A DNA stretch of 64,000 nucleotides from Nymphaea colorata (lineage: Eukaryota > Streptophyta > Magnoliopsida > Nymphaeales > Nymphaeaceae): positions 21,138,848 to 21,202,847 of the forward strand of contig NC_045141.1 in the NCBI RefSeq assembly GCF_008831285.2, in the 5' to 3' direction. Position 1 is the stretch's first letter, and the number at the start of each line of letters is the position of its first letter. The position numbers and the translations under genes are program-made. The notes under the pieces are model-generated. The model was not told the origin of the DNA. It saw only the letters and a program-made list of their open reading frames with translations, and ran no database searches. Shown here one piece after another: positions 25,601 through 35,499 of the stretch.

Positions 25601-28600
25601 GAGAAAGTGAAGAAGACAACTTTGAAGTCTGGGCCTTAACAAATGCTTAGCTGCAAGGAACCACCCTCACAGGAATGCCATCCTAATCCAATCTAACAAT
25701 AGAGATGATTAAGAAAGTGGATGACAAGATTTTGGAAGAAAAGAAGCTTTAGTTCAGCATATTCCACCAACAATTTCAAGTGGAGAATCCAAATGAGTCT
25801 GAAAGAGCTGGCCTCTAAGATGTAACCACAAGATATGTTCATCATAAATGTAAATCTTATTACCATGTCATTATCCATGTTGTAGGCATTTTAACATTTG
25901 TTATATATGTTAAGGAAAGTGACTCGAGCAAGGAAGCAACATTAAATGATCCCTGAGGGGTTGACACAATGGTCTGGGTGGGGGCTAGTAAGTAGACAGT
26001 TCCTGTTTTGAATCTATAGGGCATGAGCTCTTTGTGTTGCAAGTTAAAGCACAACGGGAACAGCACCCCGAGACATCAAAAGTAAGTACCCCTAGACATC
26101 AAAAGTAAGTCTTGTATCCTACGAGGATGAGGGGTTGGGTAGTAGCTTCGGCTTTCTCTGGACAGTAGGATGACATACTCTTTCTGCTTACCCAAAAGAA
26201 AGAGCATTAACTGAAGTCATAGATTGTGGAGATCCATCATTATCCATATCCAAATGTAAAGATGCCAAACATGATAAAGATGCCAAGAAAGGAAGAGATT
26301 AAGATATAGGAAATTTAATTCCCAAATCTAGCCTACACTAGGGAAAACTATAAGTCCACTGCAGAAAGAAAACAGGGCTCTAGTGTTCATGAAAGCCAAA
26401 AGAAACTACCCCCAAACTATTAGTGTACATGATCACGTTTAAATACTTAATCAATGACCCTCATTGATGATCATTGTTCTTGAGAAAGACGACTTCAATG
26501 ATTCTTTATGGCATACATAGTTGGCGTCGTTGTGATCAATTGCTTGTTGGATGGATTCTATCTTCCCCAGAGAAGTTGTCGACTTGATACATTGTTTGAT
26601 ATATAGAAAGCCCTTGCGAATGCCTATGCCACTCATTTTCGTGCTTGCTTGGTTAATCTCAAACATCAAATCTAAAACCTAAAGCTTCTGCGATGTCTTA
26701 TCTATCCCTTAAGGTCGGAGGTGCTTTGGAGCCTATCCATGAATTAGTATTTTTCAAAAAGCAACACATATTATCATGTAATTAAAGAATGCTAGCAAGC
26801 CTTTCCAGAGGATGTCTAAAGCGGCTTTTACATAGTTTTACTGGAAGCTGAATGTTCGTCCCCTTCCTTTCCGCTTAAGGGGGGAATGTGGAAAGTGGCT
26901 CGAGAAAGCAAGGTGCTCGCCAATGAAGCCAAAGATCATGGAGCTCTATCTTTATCCCCATCCAAATATGGGAATGCCAAACATAATAAAGATGCTAGGG
27001 AAAGAAGGGATAATGACAAAGGAAATCAACATATAAATCTAACGTGCATTTGAAGAAAGATCTAAAATCCATTGCAGAAAGGAAATCAAGCAGTTGTGCT
27101 AATGAAAATCAAAAGAAACTGCCTCAAAAATATTGATGTAAATGATCATATTTAAATACTTAATTGATTGTCCTAAGAAACCTAACATAGTTGGTCAGGC
27201 AAGCGGTAATGTAAAAGGTACATCATTGATTCGATTCTCGTGGATGCTACTTTCTTAGATAATAAATGGTGGGATCACAATACTCTAATTGGCATGTGTG
27301 CTATATCCCACCCAAGTCCCAATGCGGCCAGGGGAAATGGAGAAGTCTTCAGGCATCTTTTTTAGGTAGTGGATTATTAACCTCCTCCTACTCAAAAATA
27401 CTTAAGTAATAACTATCATTAATGATCATTGTTCTTGAGAGAGATGGCATTAGCATGGTTTTCTATCGTAGATATGGGCCCAAACATGTTGTAGCCACAT
27501 AAAATCATGTGTCCACTATTGTTCTTCCAAACGTTTCTATATATAGTTCTTATTTCATTGTAAATTAAGATAAGGGGCCACACCCACATGAAATGATTTT
27601 TCCTAAAATTGTTGAGGGTTGAAAGAACCATTTGTAAATTCATACTAAAATTTTGGAAGTAGTTATTGGTTCTAGTTTAAGTTAAAAATCAATGTGACTA
27701 AAAATTTAGTTTTGTTTTTTTTTTTTTTTAGAAATATAATCATTAAAAGGGAAGTTTATGTCATGTATATTGAGATATTGTACAATTGCAAGTTTAGCCC
27801 TTATGCACAAACTGAACTTTAGAAGATAATTATGAGCATCCAACACTTATTGTGCATGAGATTGTTACATAGAAAATAAAACTGGTGTATTAGAAAAATT
27901 GAAAGAGATTGTGCAAAACTGAATCTGATATAATTGTAAACATAGCTGGGCTCATAGACCTAATATTGAGGTTTTGATTTTAGGTGGCCTACATGTTGCA
28001 ACTCTATAAGTAACATAATTGAACACCACTAGTTCTAAGGTTAGTGTCATTATCTATTGTAAAAAACACGTTAAAGTCATTTTCTTTGTTGTTTTTTTTC
28101 AATGGTGTTAGAGCAAAACAAAGCTAGTTATATACACTGCCTCCATGTATGTAATTTTGACTGCCATTTTAAGTATGACAGAAAAAAACCATGATTACGA
28201 ATAAAAGAAACTTTTTGTAAAGATAAAAACAAAAGTGCAAAAAGAAGATTTGAGATTCGATAAAGGTAAAATTTGTCAGTCCATATATCATATCATTATA
28301 ACCAATATACTCATTTAACCAATAAAAAAAGTGTTTTCGTTTTTTTTTTCCTGCTTATAGCGTTGTCTCATTATCTCACAAATATTTTATTATCTCATAA
28401 AAGTGTTATCTCATACATTTGTCCATTATCTCATACTTTTGTTTAGCATTATCTCATATATCTGTCTGTTATCTCACTATTTCATAAATTTTTTGTTATC
28501 TCATAAATACTATGTCATACTTATGTTTGGAGTTATCGCTTATATTCATTTGTTTGTCATCTCATTATCTCATAAATCTTTTGTTATGTCATAAATATTA

Positions 28601-31600
28601 TCTCATACTTATTTATTATTTCATACCTTTTTTGTTATCTCTCGCACATGCATATGTGATGTTCGAGCATGAAAGTAAATGTGCATGTTAGGGTCCACGT
28701 TTAGCATACGCTCGTTACATACACGAAATGGCATACAGAACTCTCTCCCAGAGCGAGATGCTCATTGAAAAGGGTCTAAGTCTGAAGATGGCCTGCAAAT
28801 GATAAAAGAGATTGTTGCCTTCTTCACTAAATTGAAGATTTGATCTCGTTTTAAACAAAATTTTCTTAAAGCAACCTTGGATTTTCTGATCCACCGCCAA
28901 ACTGATGGATCAATTATCTTTTACAAAATATCTGCATCAAACTTCAACTTTCTACTCCACCTATTGATCATATTTGGTACACTAACAACTAAATAAATAG
29001 GCCAAGTGACTTCTTCTAGTAGTGAGTGACCTAAATAGTTAATCTCCACTCTACATAAGCATATCCATTTAGTGGTGATAAATCATGCTCTTGTAAGAAG
29101 ATTTAGTAGAGCACAGACTTTCTTTCAGCTAAAAAAAATGTCTATATGTATAATCATATTTAGCGACCCTCTTAAATATTACTTGATAGTAGTGAATCCT
29201 TAGTCTTAGATATTAGGCATTAAGAATTGATAGGTCTCACTTCTAAAAGATTACTCGATCATCAAAACATTTTCTTAATTAACATACTTAATTCTATACA
29301 GGTACAGAAGTTATTGAAGACACTCATTTCTTTTTCAGTTTTAACTTGAAGAATGAGCCTCACAAAAGTGCCTTGACTTTTCAATGCTTTTAGCTGTACA
29401 AAGTTCAATTTCTTAACCATAATGAAAATTGAGACACTTTTTACCTTTGTCTACTACCTCCTTTCAATGATTTTGCTCCTTTCATCACCTTCATTTTTGG
29501 AACTTTCTTGGAATTTTTTTTCTTTTATTCACATTTAAAAACACAAATCCATACAAATAAGCTTAAGAATGTGGCATGACTTACTGGTAGGGAATTAGAT
29601 TGTTGGGTTTGACCTTATTAATGCCCTATATGGCATTCATACAATTTTATCATGTGTAGAGAATTTAGCTGTATTATACTTATTTAATGGTTATTAGGGC
29701 TTTAAACATCCAGTGGGCTTAAAATTGTTGCCTTTCATAATGTTGTCTTTAGAATTGATGTCTTTATACTTTCGGATTATATAAAACATGGAAAACAATG
29801 GTCAATCTCTAACCTGTACATGATTCGAAAAAATTTTTCAAACTAGTTCAAGATAGGAGCTGATCCAAATCCTTTCTTTCTTGACATGATGTCATCTTCC
29901 AATCCTCAATATATATCCAAGGCTTTTGACAAGTTTTAATGATCAAGACCCTTTGTAAGGGTTCTTTCTCTTATATATATGCAGTCATCCTATAAGTGGG
30001 GAAATAGCTACCAAGAGATGCTATGAATGCCTTTTCCAATTTTAGCACCTTCAACATCATGTTTATATCACACCTCAAACATGACATTTACATACAAAAT
30101 ACCAGAAGGCATTGAACTTTTTGTTCCCCTCAATGATATCGAACTTTATTAATGATGCCCTTCGTAATTTTGGCATCAAGAAGGAAAATTAGTATAGTTT
30201 GTAGGTGTGGATAAATTTCTCTTCTAAGCCATGTCAAGCGTGGATAAATTAGTATGTTCAATGGCATGCCCCTACGATGAATGGCATTATGATCTATTTT
30301 GAAGTTATAAACCCAAAGACTTCTTGGATTTTTCTTTCTTCTAAAGTCTGACTAGAATGAGTCTTGTTTACATTGTCTTTTGTGCATCTACCATCTTGCC
30401 TATATTGATTTTGTTTAGCGTAGTTCTTTTCATTTAGCATCAAGCAGACCACTTAATTGGCATCTTATTTACCTTTTGTACTCTTTTGTTAGACAAAGTG
30501 TAGGAGAACCCAATTTTGGACACTCTCAAAAGCAGTATTAAAGCCCTCAAAATGTACCTCATGGACCCTAAATGGCCGTTTGACGGCCTTGAATTATCAT
30601 TCTAGAATTAAAATTTTAAAAACAAAATTCCACCTCAAACTGAAATTGGAATGAAAATTCCATTTATGGTTTGCCTTTGTGTTTGATAGTCTAGAATTTT
30701 GATTCCATAACATGAATTAAAATTCTAGAATTGATGAATTATAACCATCGTGACATCTGCCCAAAAGAAAGGTGACTCACTTTGTTGCTTCTTGTGTTTA
30801 AATTCAAATGATCATTTCAATTCAGACCTAGATTAGATAACTCTCTTTGTTTTGCAGCTGCTACTGGAGAGAATATTCCATGGCTTGGGAACAGAAATGA
30901 CGGTGAGAATGTCATGGTACAACATCTCCACAAATTTTCATGCTCTCTCATTTTATTTATTACACTTTATAAGGCTAACAACTTGAAAACATTACCTAGG
31001 TGATAGTTCATACTAATTTTATTCTTTATTATAAAGACTATGTATGACAATAGATGATCTTCTACCTCTCAAAAAATCCTACAGAAATCCTAAGTCCTTC
31101 CTGTTTCATGCGTAAACAATTGAGTTGTTCTTTAAAAATAGCTATGAGTTGGGTTCTTATTCATTTGTCTTATACAATTACTTTTGTTAGCATTTAAATG
31201 CTTCTTTCAAAAGAATTAAGCGATCAGTTCATGTTCATTTATCTTATATATTTTTCTCACTAATATTAAGACGTCAACTATATATAATGTCTTATAATAA
31301 AATAATACACATAGTTCTCTCATAATTTATTTCATAAAGTTAGTAACTTGCAAGCCATTTTTTCTTTTTTTTCACGTATGTTGAACATAAAAGTACCATG
31401 TATGTTAAACTAAATGGATCCTATATAAACAATAGGTTCAAGTCCCCTATTAAAAAATTGAATATAGCATCCTAACTTTGTGCTTCTTCCAATTAATGTA
31501 AATTTCACAGAATGCATGCATGCCCAGTATCTTCATGTATTGTTTCATATATTTACTTTAACCATGTCTATAAAACAAATAGAATGTGAAATGCAGATTA

Positions 31601-32579
31601 AATTGTTATCCATTATTCTTCATTACAAAAGAAATGAATTAAGTTCGTCATGAGAACCATGAGCAATAAGTTTATATGCATTTCTCTAAGTATTTATCTA
31701 GTTAGCGTATTATTGGTTGCATAGAATTGTGAAATTTTGCACGACAATATGACGTCAAAATTGCTTTATTGCAGAGAACTAACATGACACATGCTGCAAA
31801 TCAACATGAATTTAGTTTCAGTGATCCCAATTACCAGCAAAGGGTATTCAACAACCAAACACAAAATACAGGAGAATCAATGTTTGGTGTTAATATACCA
31901 GATTATGAGGCATTACCACATCATAATCAAGCCCATGCGCTGAATGAATCGAACAATTTTAGCTCAATATGGCCCACGCTAAGAACATACAATGAGAAGG
32001 TTCCAGGCCAACAAAACTTCTATTCTGATGTTATTAGCTCTCAGAATAACCCGACAAATACGTATTGCCAAATTCCAAACTCAGATTACGTAAGATATGG
32101 CTTTCAAGGGGTTCAACTACATGAATCAAGAATGGGTCATGACCATGTTCCAAGACTTGAAGATATAAGAGATGAATTTTACGGCTCTCAGCATCATACC
32201 CATCAACATGAATTTGGCTTGCTATCTTTCATTGCGCAGCCTATGACAAGCTTATCTGAAGACCAATTGCTTGAAGCAATTGATTCTAGCAGCTTCGGAA
32301 ATCAAGTGGGCGACAACAGTTACTACATGGATAACTCAATAGCTGTTGCTCCTTTCCTACCACAACATGCAACACAAACATCTCATTTCCACTTATCAAG
32401 GTCAGAGGAACAAGATAATGGTATCTGCAATGACATACATTACTATAGAATGGAGATGGCTGAACTACCAAGCGTAGAAGAATTGGGAGAAACACTTGGT
32501 TATGTTGTTTGCACTCATGAACAACAAAATGATTATCTCCCAAGTTCAGAAGAGTTGGGAGAGGGTTTGGGATTTGGTG

Positions 32580-32622
<43 letters not shown>

Positions 32623-34193
32623 CTCTCTCTCTTATCTACATATAAGTTGTCTTTTATTGCATATTTTGCACGTGAATGTATGTTGAAGCTGTTTAGCTTC
32701 CTAAGTATTTTATTGAACTATATATAACCCGTTGTATTTGTTATTTCCAATTATTTTGGCAGTTAGGATTGATGACACAGGAAGTTTTACTGGAAACCTC
32801 AGAAATAATTCAAATGAAAGGTACGCATTCGACCCTTCATCTCAGTTAATCTTCCATGTTTGTTCAGATTATCTTCATTCATAACTTCACTAAATATGCT
32901 GATCTTGCTTTATGGTGACAATTGCATTTTGATTTTAGCACAAAACTTTGTCAGAAATTTCTTTCTCTGTTGATACGACTTCTTTCAAAATTTAAAAGGA
33001 AAAGGAATTTCAGAATTGTGCTATTTATTTGTTATTTCAGTTTACCACCAAGGTTAGGTATCAGACCTAATATAAAATATGCCACGAGAAAATCCTACCT
33101 TTAACCTGTAAATCGATGACATCTAGCTAGCTAACTAGAGTTTGTTCATAACCATTTTGTCACTAAATAAATTACTAGCTATCCTCTAAAAATTGAGTGC
33201 AGTTGTTCTTTTTTCCAGTTTTCAATCATAAAAGAGCTTATGTTCAACTGAAACATGTAATGATCTTATGTTATATTATCATCAAATATCCTTTGTCCAA
33301 AATTGCAGTTCAAATCAAGCTGTAAAGTTGATGATTCAAGACTGCCCATACGGGAATGGCCATGCAGTCAGCATCCAGTCATTTTTCTTTGAGGTACGTA
33401 GAAAAAAACTTATTGGAGAGGGAGGGAGGGACGAAGAGACCCGTGGTATGTTCTACAACCAGCTGAACTAAAATAATTAAAAAAAGATGCACTTCTTCGT
33501 TTCATGTTCAAGAACAAGATATACTGAATTTGCAAAATGAAGTATTTGACTGCATATTTCCATAGAAATAGTATAATTTTTTTTGCATGTAACTTGAAAT
33601 CCATAGATGTTGTAAATTAATTTTATTGCTGCTGATGAAAAGATAAACTTTTATGTTGAAAAATTGTTCGATATAGTGTGCCTACAATTATGTTCTATGT
33701 CAATTGAAAACATGTTTTGCAAAATGTGCATGACAATAGTACACAGATATTCCCCTAAATGAATTTGTTAATCAACTTTATCATATTTAAACCAATAATG
33801 TCTTTTCAACGTGTGTTGGATACCATAAGTTTGTCCTTTTGAAAAACCAATATAACCTAAAAGGAAGCAAAGATCTCTCTAATTCAGATGAAGGAACTTA
33901 TATGATATTCGAACCTGTTTCTAGGATCCTTCCTACCGATTTATGCACTAATTTTCTCAATTAATAGGCTTTTCTTTTTCTTTCTTTTTTTGATAAAACT
34001 TATGGTTGATTAAATTATTATTGTGCCTACTCCCTTAGTGAGGCACTTGTATATATATGTGTTCCATAGGTTTGATATCCACAAATTATTTTGGTATATG
34101 TTTTTTATTCATTTGTCATTGTTTCATCAACTTCCTTCTATTTTTTCCTTTCAGGAAGACGATGAACTCGAGGGATACAAGGTATTCGGCTGA
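19624..34193 (+). CDS. unrecognised plant protein, about 399 aa, with an 11-kb first intron
   Basis: Six exons (19624-19780, 30858-30916, 31775-32576, 32763-32820, 33309-33393, 34155-34193) join with every phase matching and no internal stop. I do not recognise the family. The N-terminus has a hydrophobic, Trp-containing block, PLVWIPQLQAWFVDTSRLG. The large third exon is rich in Asn, Gln, His and Ser and looks disordered. Near residues 303-315 and 327-339 a motif LPSxEELGExLG(Y/F) occurs twice, 24 residues apart. The C-terminus is acidic (EEDDELEG). There are no membrane segments or clear catalytic motifs; a nuclear or regulatory protein is only a guess. The 5' end is open: an acceptor-like TAATCAG precedes at 19600, so a further upstream exon may exist. 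Exon 1 could in principle belong to a separate gene, but its phase and exon 2's agree. Confidence 0.6.
20019..20037 (+). repeat. (GT)n microsatellite
   Basis: Nine to ten GT units in the first intron of the 19624 gene. Confidence 0.85.
20135..20430. mobile_element. GC-rich MITE-like element
   Basis: About 296 bp with very GC-rich ends full of GGGCC/GGCCC words around an AT-rich core (TTATTATTATTG and similar). The left end GGGCACTGGGCC and the inverse of the right end AGGCATCGGGCC match at most positions, so the ends are imperfect inverted repeats. I found no convincing target duplication. The composition contrasts sharply with the surrounding intron. Confidence 0.55.
20431..23206. other. 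intron sequence, no gene seen
   Basis: Part of the 11-kb first intron of the 19624 gene. It is AT-rich with short open frames only. A purine run GGGAGAGGGAAAGG just before 23207 looks like a polypurine tract, so more LTR-element sequence may extend leftward, but I could not define it. Confidence 0.4.
23207..25559 (+). mobile_element. tandem miniature LTR retroelement (TRIM-like), three LTRs
   Basis: Three copies of one LTR of about 345-370 bp alternate with two short internal regions of about 180 bp. LTR1 is 23207-23567, LTR2 is 23749-25015 (interrupted by 23893-24816), and LTR3 is 25192-25559. LTRs start TG and end CA. Each internal region opens with a primer-binding site next to the LTR end: TGGTATGAGAAC at 23568 and TGGTATCGGAGC at 25016. 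Both are variants of TGGTATCAGAGC, complementary to initiator-Met tRNA. Each closes on a purine run (AAAGGGAAA before 23749, GAAGGAGAA before 25192). There is no gag or pol. Short LTRs, a tiny internal region and tandem LTR-internal-LTR order are known traits of TRIM elements. I saw no flanking target duplication. Confidence 0.75.
23893..24816. mobile_element. DNA-transposon-like insertion inside the middle LTR
   Basis: About 920 bp that splits LTR2. Comparison with LTR3 shows the LTR text continuing on either side. The left end GGGGGCGTTTGATGG and the inverse of the right end GAAGCGTTTGAATGC share GCGTTTGA, suggesting terminal inverted repeats. Inside is a purine-rich stretch (24300-24390) and a CT-rich stretch (24480-24500). 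No transposase is visible, so it is non-autonomous or carries captured sequence. The superfamily is undecided. Confidence 0.5.
25946..26203 (+). mobile_element. SINE-like insertion in the 5' LTR
   Basis: Absent from the matching point of the 3' LTR. It begins near GGGGTTGACACAATGGTCTG (box A-like) with GTTTTGAATCTAT (box B-like) downstream, the layout of a tRNA-derived SINE. CATTAA lies at both junctions (25940-25945 and 26205-26210), a short possible target duplication. Confidence 0.4.
27164..27395 (+). mobile_element. SINE-like insertion in the 3' LTR with 10-bp duplication
   Basis: A 232-bp insertion splitting the 3' LTR. AAATACTTAA flanks it on both sides (27154-27163 and 27396-27405). 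Inside is a box B-like GATTCGATTCTC followed by GTGGATGCTAC, as in plant tRNA-derived SINEs of the Au type. It ends in a short A-rich run. Confidence 0.55.
28000..28900 (+). mobile_element. relic of a miniature LTR element
   Basis: At 28005-28110 the sequence follows the end of the LTR found at 23207-25559 and runs into TGGTGTTAGAGC, a decayed Met-tRNA primer-binding site. At 28765-28880 the text (TTCTTCACTAAATTGAAG, GTTTTAAACAAA) follows the internal region of that family. The 600 bp between is foreign and contains the TTATCTCAT repeats. I read this as a fourth, broken copy of the same family. Confidence 0.5.
28360..28640 (+). repeat. degenerate TTATCTCATA minisatellite
   Basis: Roughly fifteen to twenty irregularly spaced copies of TTATCTCA(T/C) with spacers such as AAATATT, TACTTTTGT and AATTTTTTG, followed by a decayed tail. 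Spacing varies from about 10 to 35 bp, so it is not a simple tandem array. It lies in the 11-kb intron within the broken LTR relic. Confidence 0.7.
30573..30745. mobile_element. small inverted-repeat element (MITE-like)
   Basis: TTGAATTATCATTCTAGAATT at the left is mirrored by AATTCTAGAATTGATGAATT at the right, with an AT-rich core, just before the second exon of the 19624 gene. Termini and target duplication are not resolved. Confidence 0.45.
32581..32631 (+). repeat. (CT)n tract directly after a splice donor
   Basis: About 50 bp of CT repeats starting four bases after the donor of the third exon of the 19624 gene. The first intron of the same gene also starts with a short (CT)n run at 19785-19798. 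Confidence 0.9.
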
Positions 34194-35499
34194 GGGTTAT
34201 GTTTTCAGAAGACAATGATCATCAAGAATATGGGGAGACAAATGCATGGAATTGGTCCTTCACCGTATCAAACTTCTAGAACTCAAAAGAGTAATTTGAT
34301 CTCAAGGCAACATATAAATTATTTTTAGTCTATTGGACAATGCTTGGATACAAGTTTGGGATGATCTATTCCTTAAACTGTTTGATTAAACTTGAAATAC
34401 TTTTCAACTTTTTTAATCCTTATATGATTGAGACAAACAACCAAACGCTTGTGCTGATTAATGCCCAATTCATTCGAAATGGGTGTAACCTTTTTACTTT
34501 TTTGTTTTCGGTTTTTACATAATCAACATGCGTAAGAATCAATCCGAATGGGTCTCTTCAAAATTGGATCCTCCCCAAATGGTTTTCGGAGGCGATCTAA
34601 GTTCATGAATTGAAAATTTCTGATTGAACTGGGCCAATTCTAGTCTTTCTTGATGCATTTGATATACATATGTACTCGTTTTTCTATTTTCCGGTTACGT
34701 GTTTTGGAATGATTTCGTGAGATGTTTTTAATAGCAAATGACACGATTAAGCTTTTATTATTGTTGAAAATGCACTAACCTTGTTTTGCTTGAATTAGAA
34801 GATCTGTAACTTCTTCCCGTTTAATATAGCCATTATTGACCGATTTGAGGTAAAACATTAGATTAAGCAAAATGCCATCAAGATAAGTTGTCTTCACTTT
34901 CATGATTGTCCATCAGCTTTTCTATTATGCTCGAGACTACGACAGCATACTTATCTACATATGTATGTACTTTTTTTTTAGCTACTCTTGAATTAAGTCA
35001 TGAGACGCCCTTTTAATAATGTTAGAATCTCTTTTTAGGAAAAAGCGGCTGAAGTTCCTTTGCTCTGTTTTGAGATTTTATGTGGAAAGTAGGATACCTA
35101 CCCATTAGAGTATTGAAAATCAAAACTTTAACTGAGTGTTGTAAGAGGGAGGTGTAAAACTTTTATGTAATCTAACGGTAACTCAATTTTTGATGCAAAA
35201 CTTTTATATAATTAACGCTGACTTTATGTTAAAAATTAAATGCATGCTCCCTTTAACCGCTCAAGTACGCTTTTGACGATCTAGAAACGAGAAAAAGGAA
35301 AACAGTGGGCTCAACTTTTAGTTGCGGAAAGAATGGAGGAAGAAGAATATCTGGAACCAACCAGATACATCTGGTGTACGATTTTTTTGCACCAATAATT
35401 AAAATAATTGTAGTTCATTAAAAAAAACTTTTTGTTGTTGTAAAGACAAAATTTAAAATTGAAAATTTTACGAAAAGCATTTCTTCTAAATAAATTATC
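34194..35499. other. 3' flank and spacer, no further gene seen
   Basis: AT-rich sequence after the stop at 34191-34193. It should hold the 3' UTR and polyadenylation region of the upstream gene. No other gene is supported. Confidence 0.5.

Larger units (their letters stand above)
25908..27472 (+). mobile_element. second miniature LTR element with PBS and PPT
   Basis: The 5' LTR (25908 to about 26517) and 3' LTR (26888 to about 27472) share words such as AAAGTG(A/G)CTCGAG, ATGCCAAACAT(G/A)ATAAAGATGC, AAATACTTAAT and GATCATTGTTCTTGAGA. The 5' LTR is followed within three bases by TTGGCGTCGTTG, close to the TGGCGCCGTTG-type primer-binding site of Ty3 elements. The 3' LTR is preceded by AAGGGGGGAA, a good polypurine tract. 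The internal region is only about 370 bp and has no gag or pol. Each LTR is expanded by a separate SINE-like insertion, so the original LTR was about 350 bp. LTR divergence is considerable, implying an old insertion. Confidence 0.65.

Noticed and set aside
23207-28900. CRISPR-like array from repeated segments
   Set aside because: The repeats are long LTR copies with primer-binding sites, or the irregular TTATCTCAT motif. There are no equal-length repeats with unique spacers, and the DNA is a plant chromosome.
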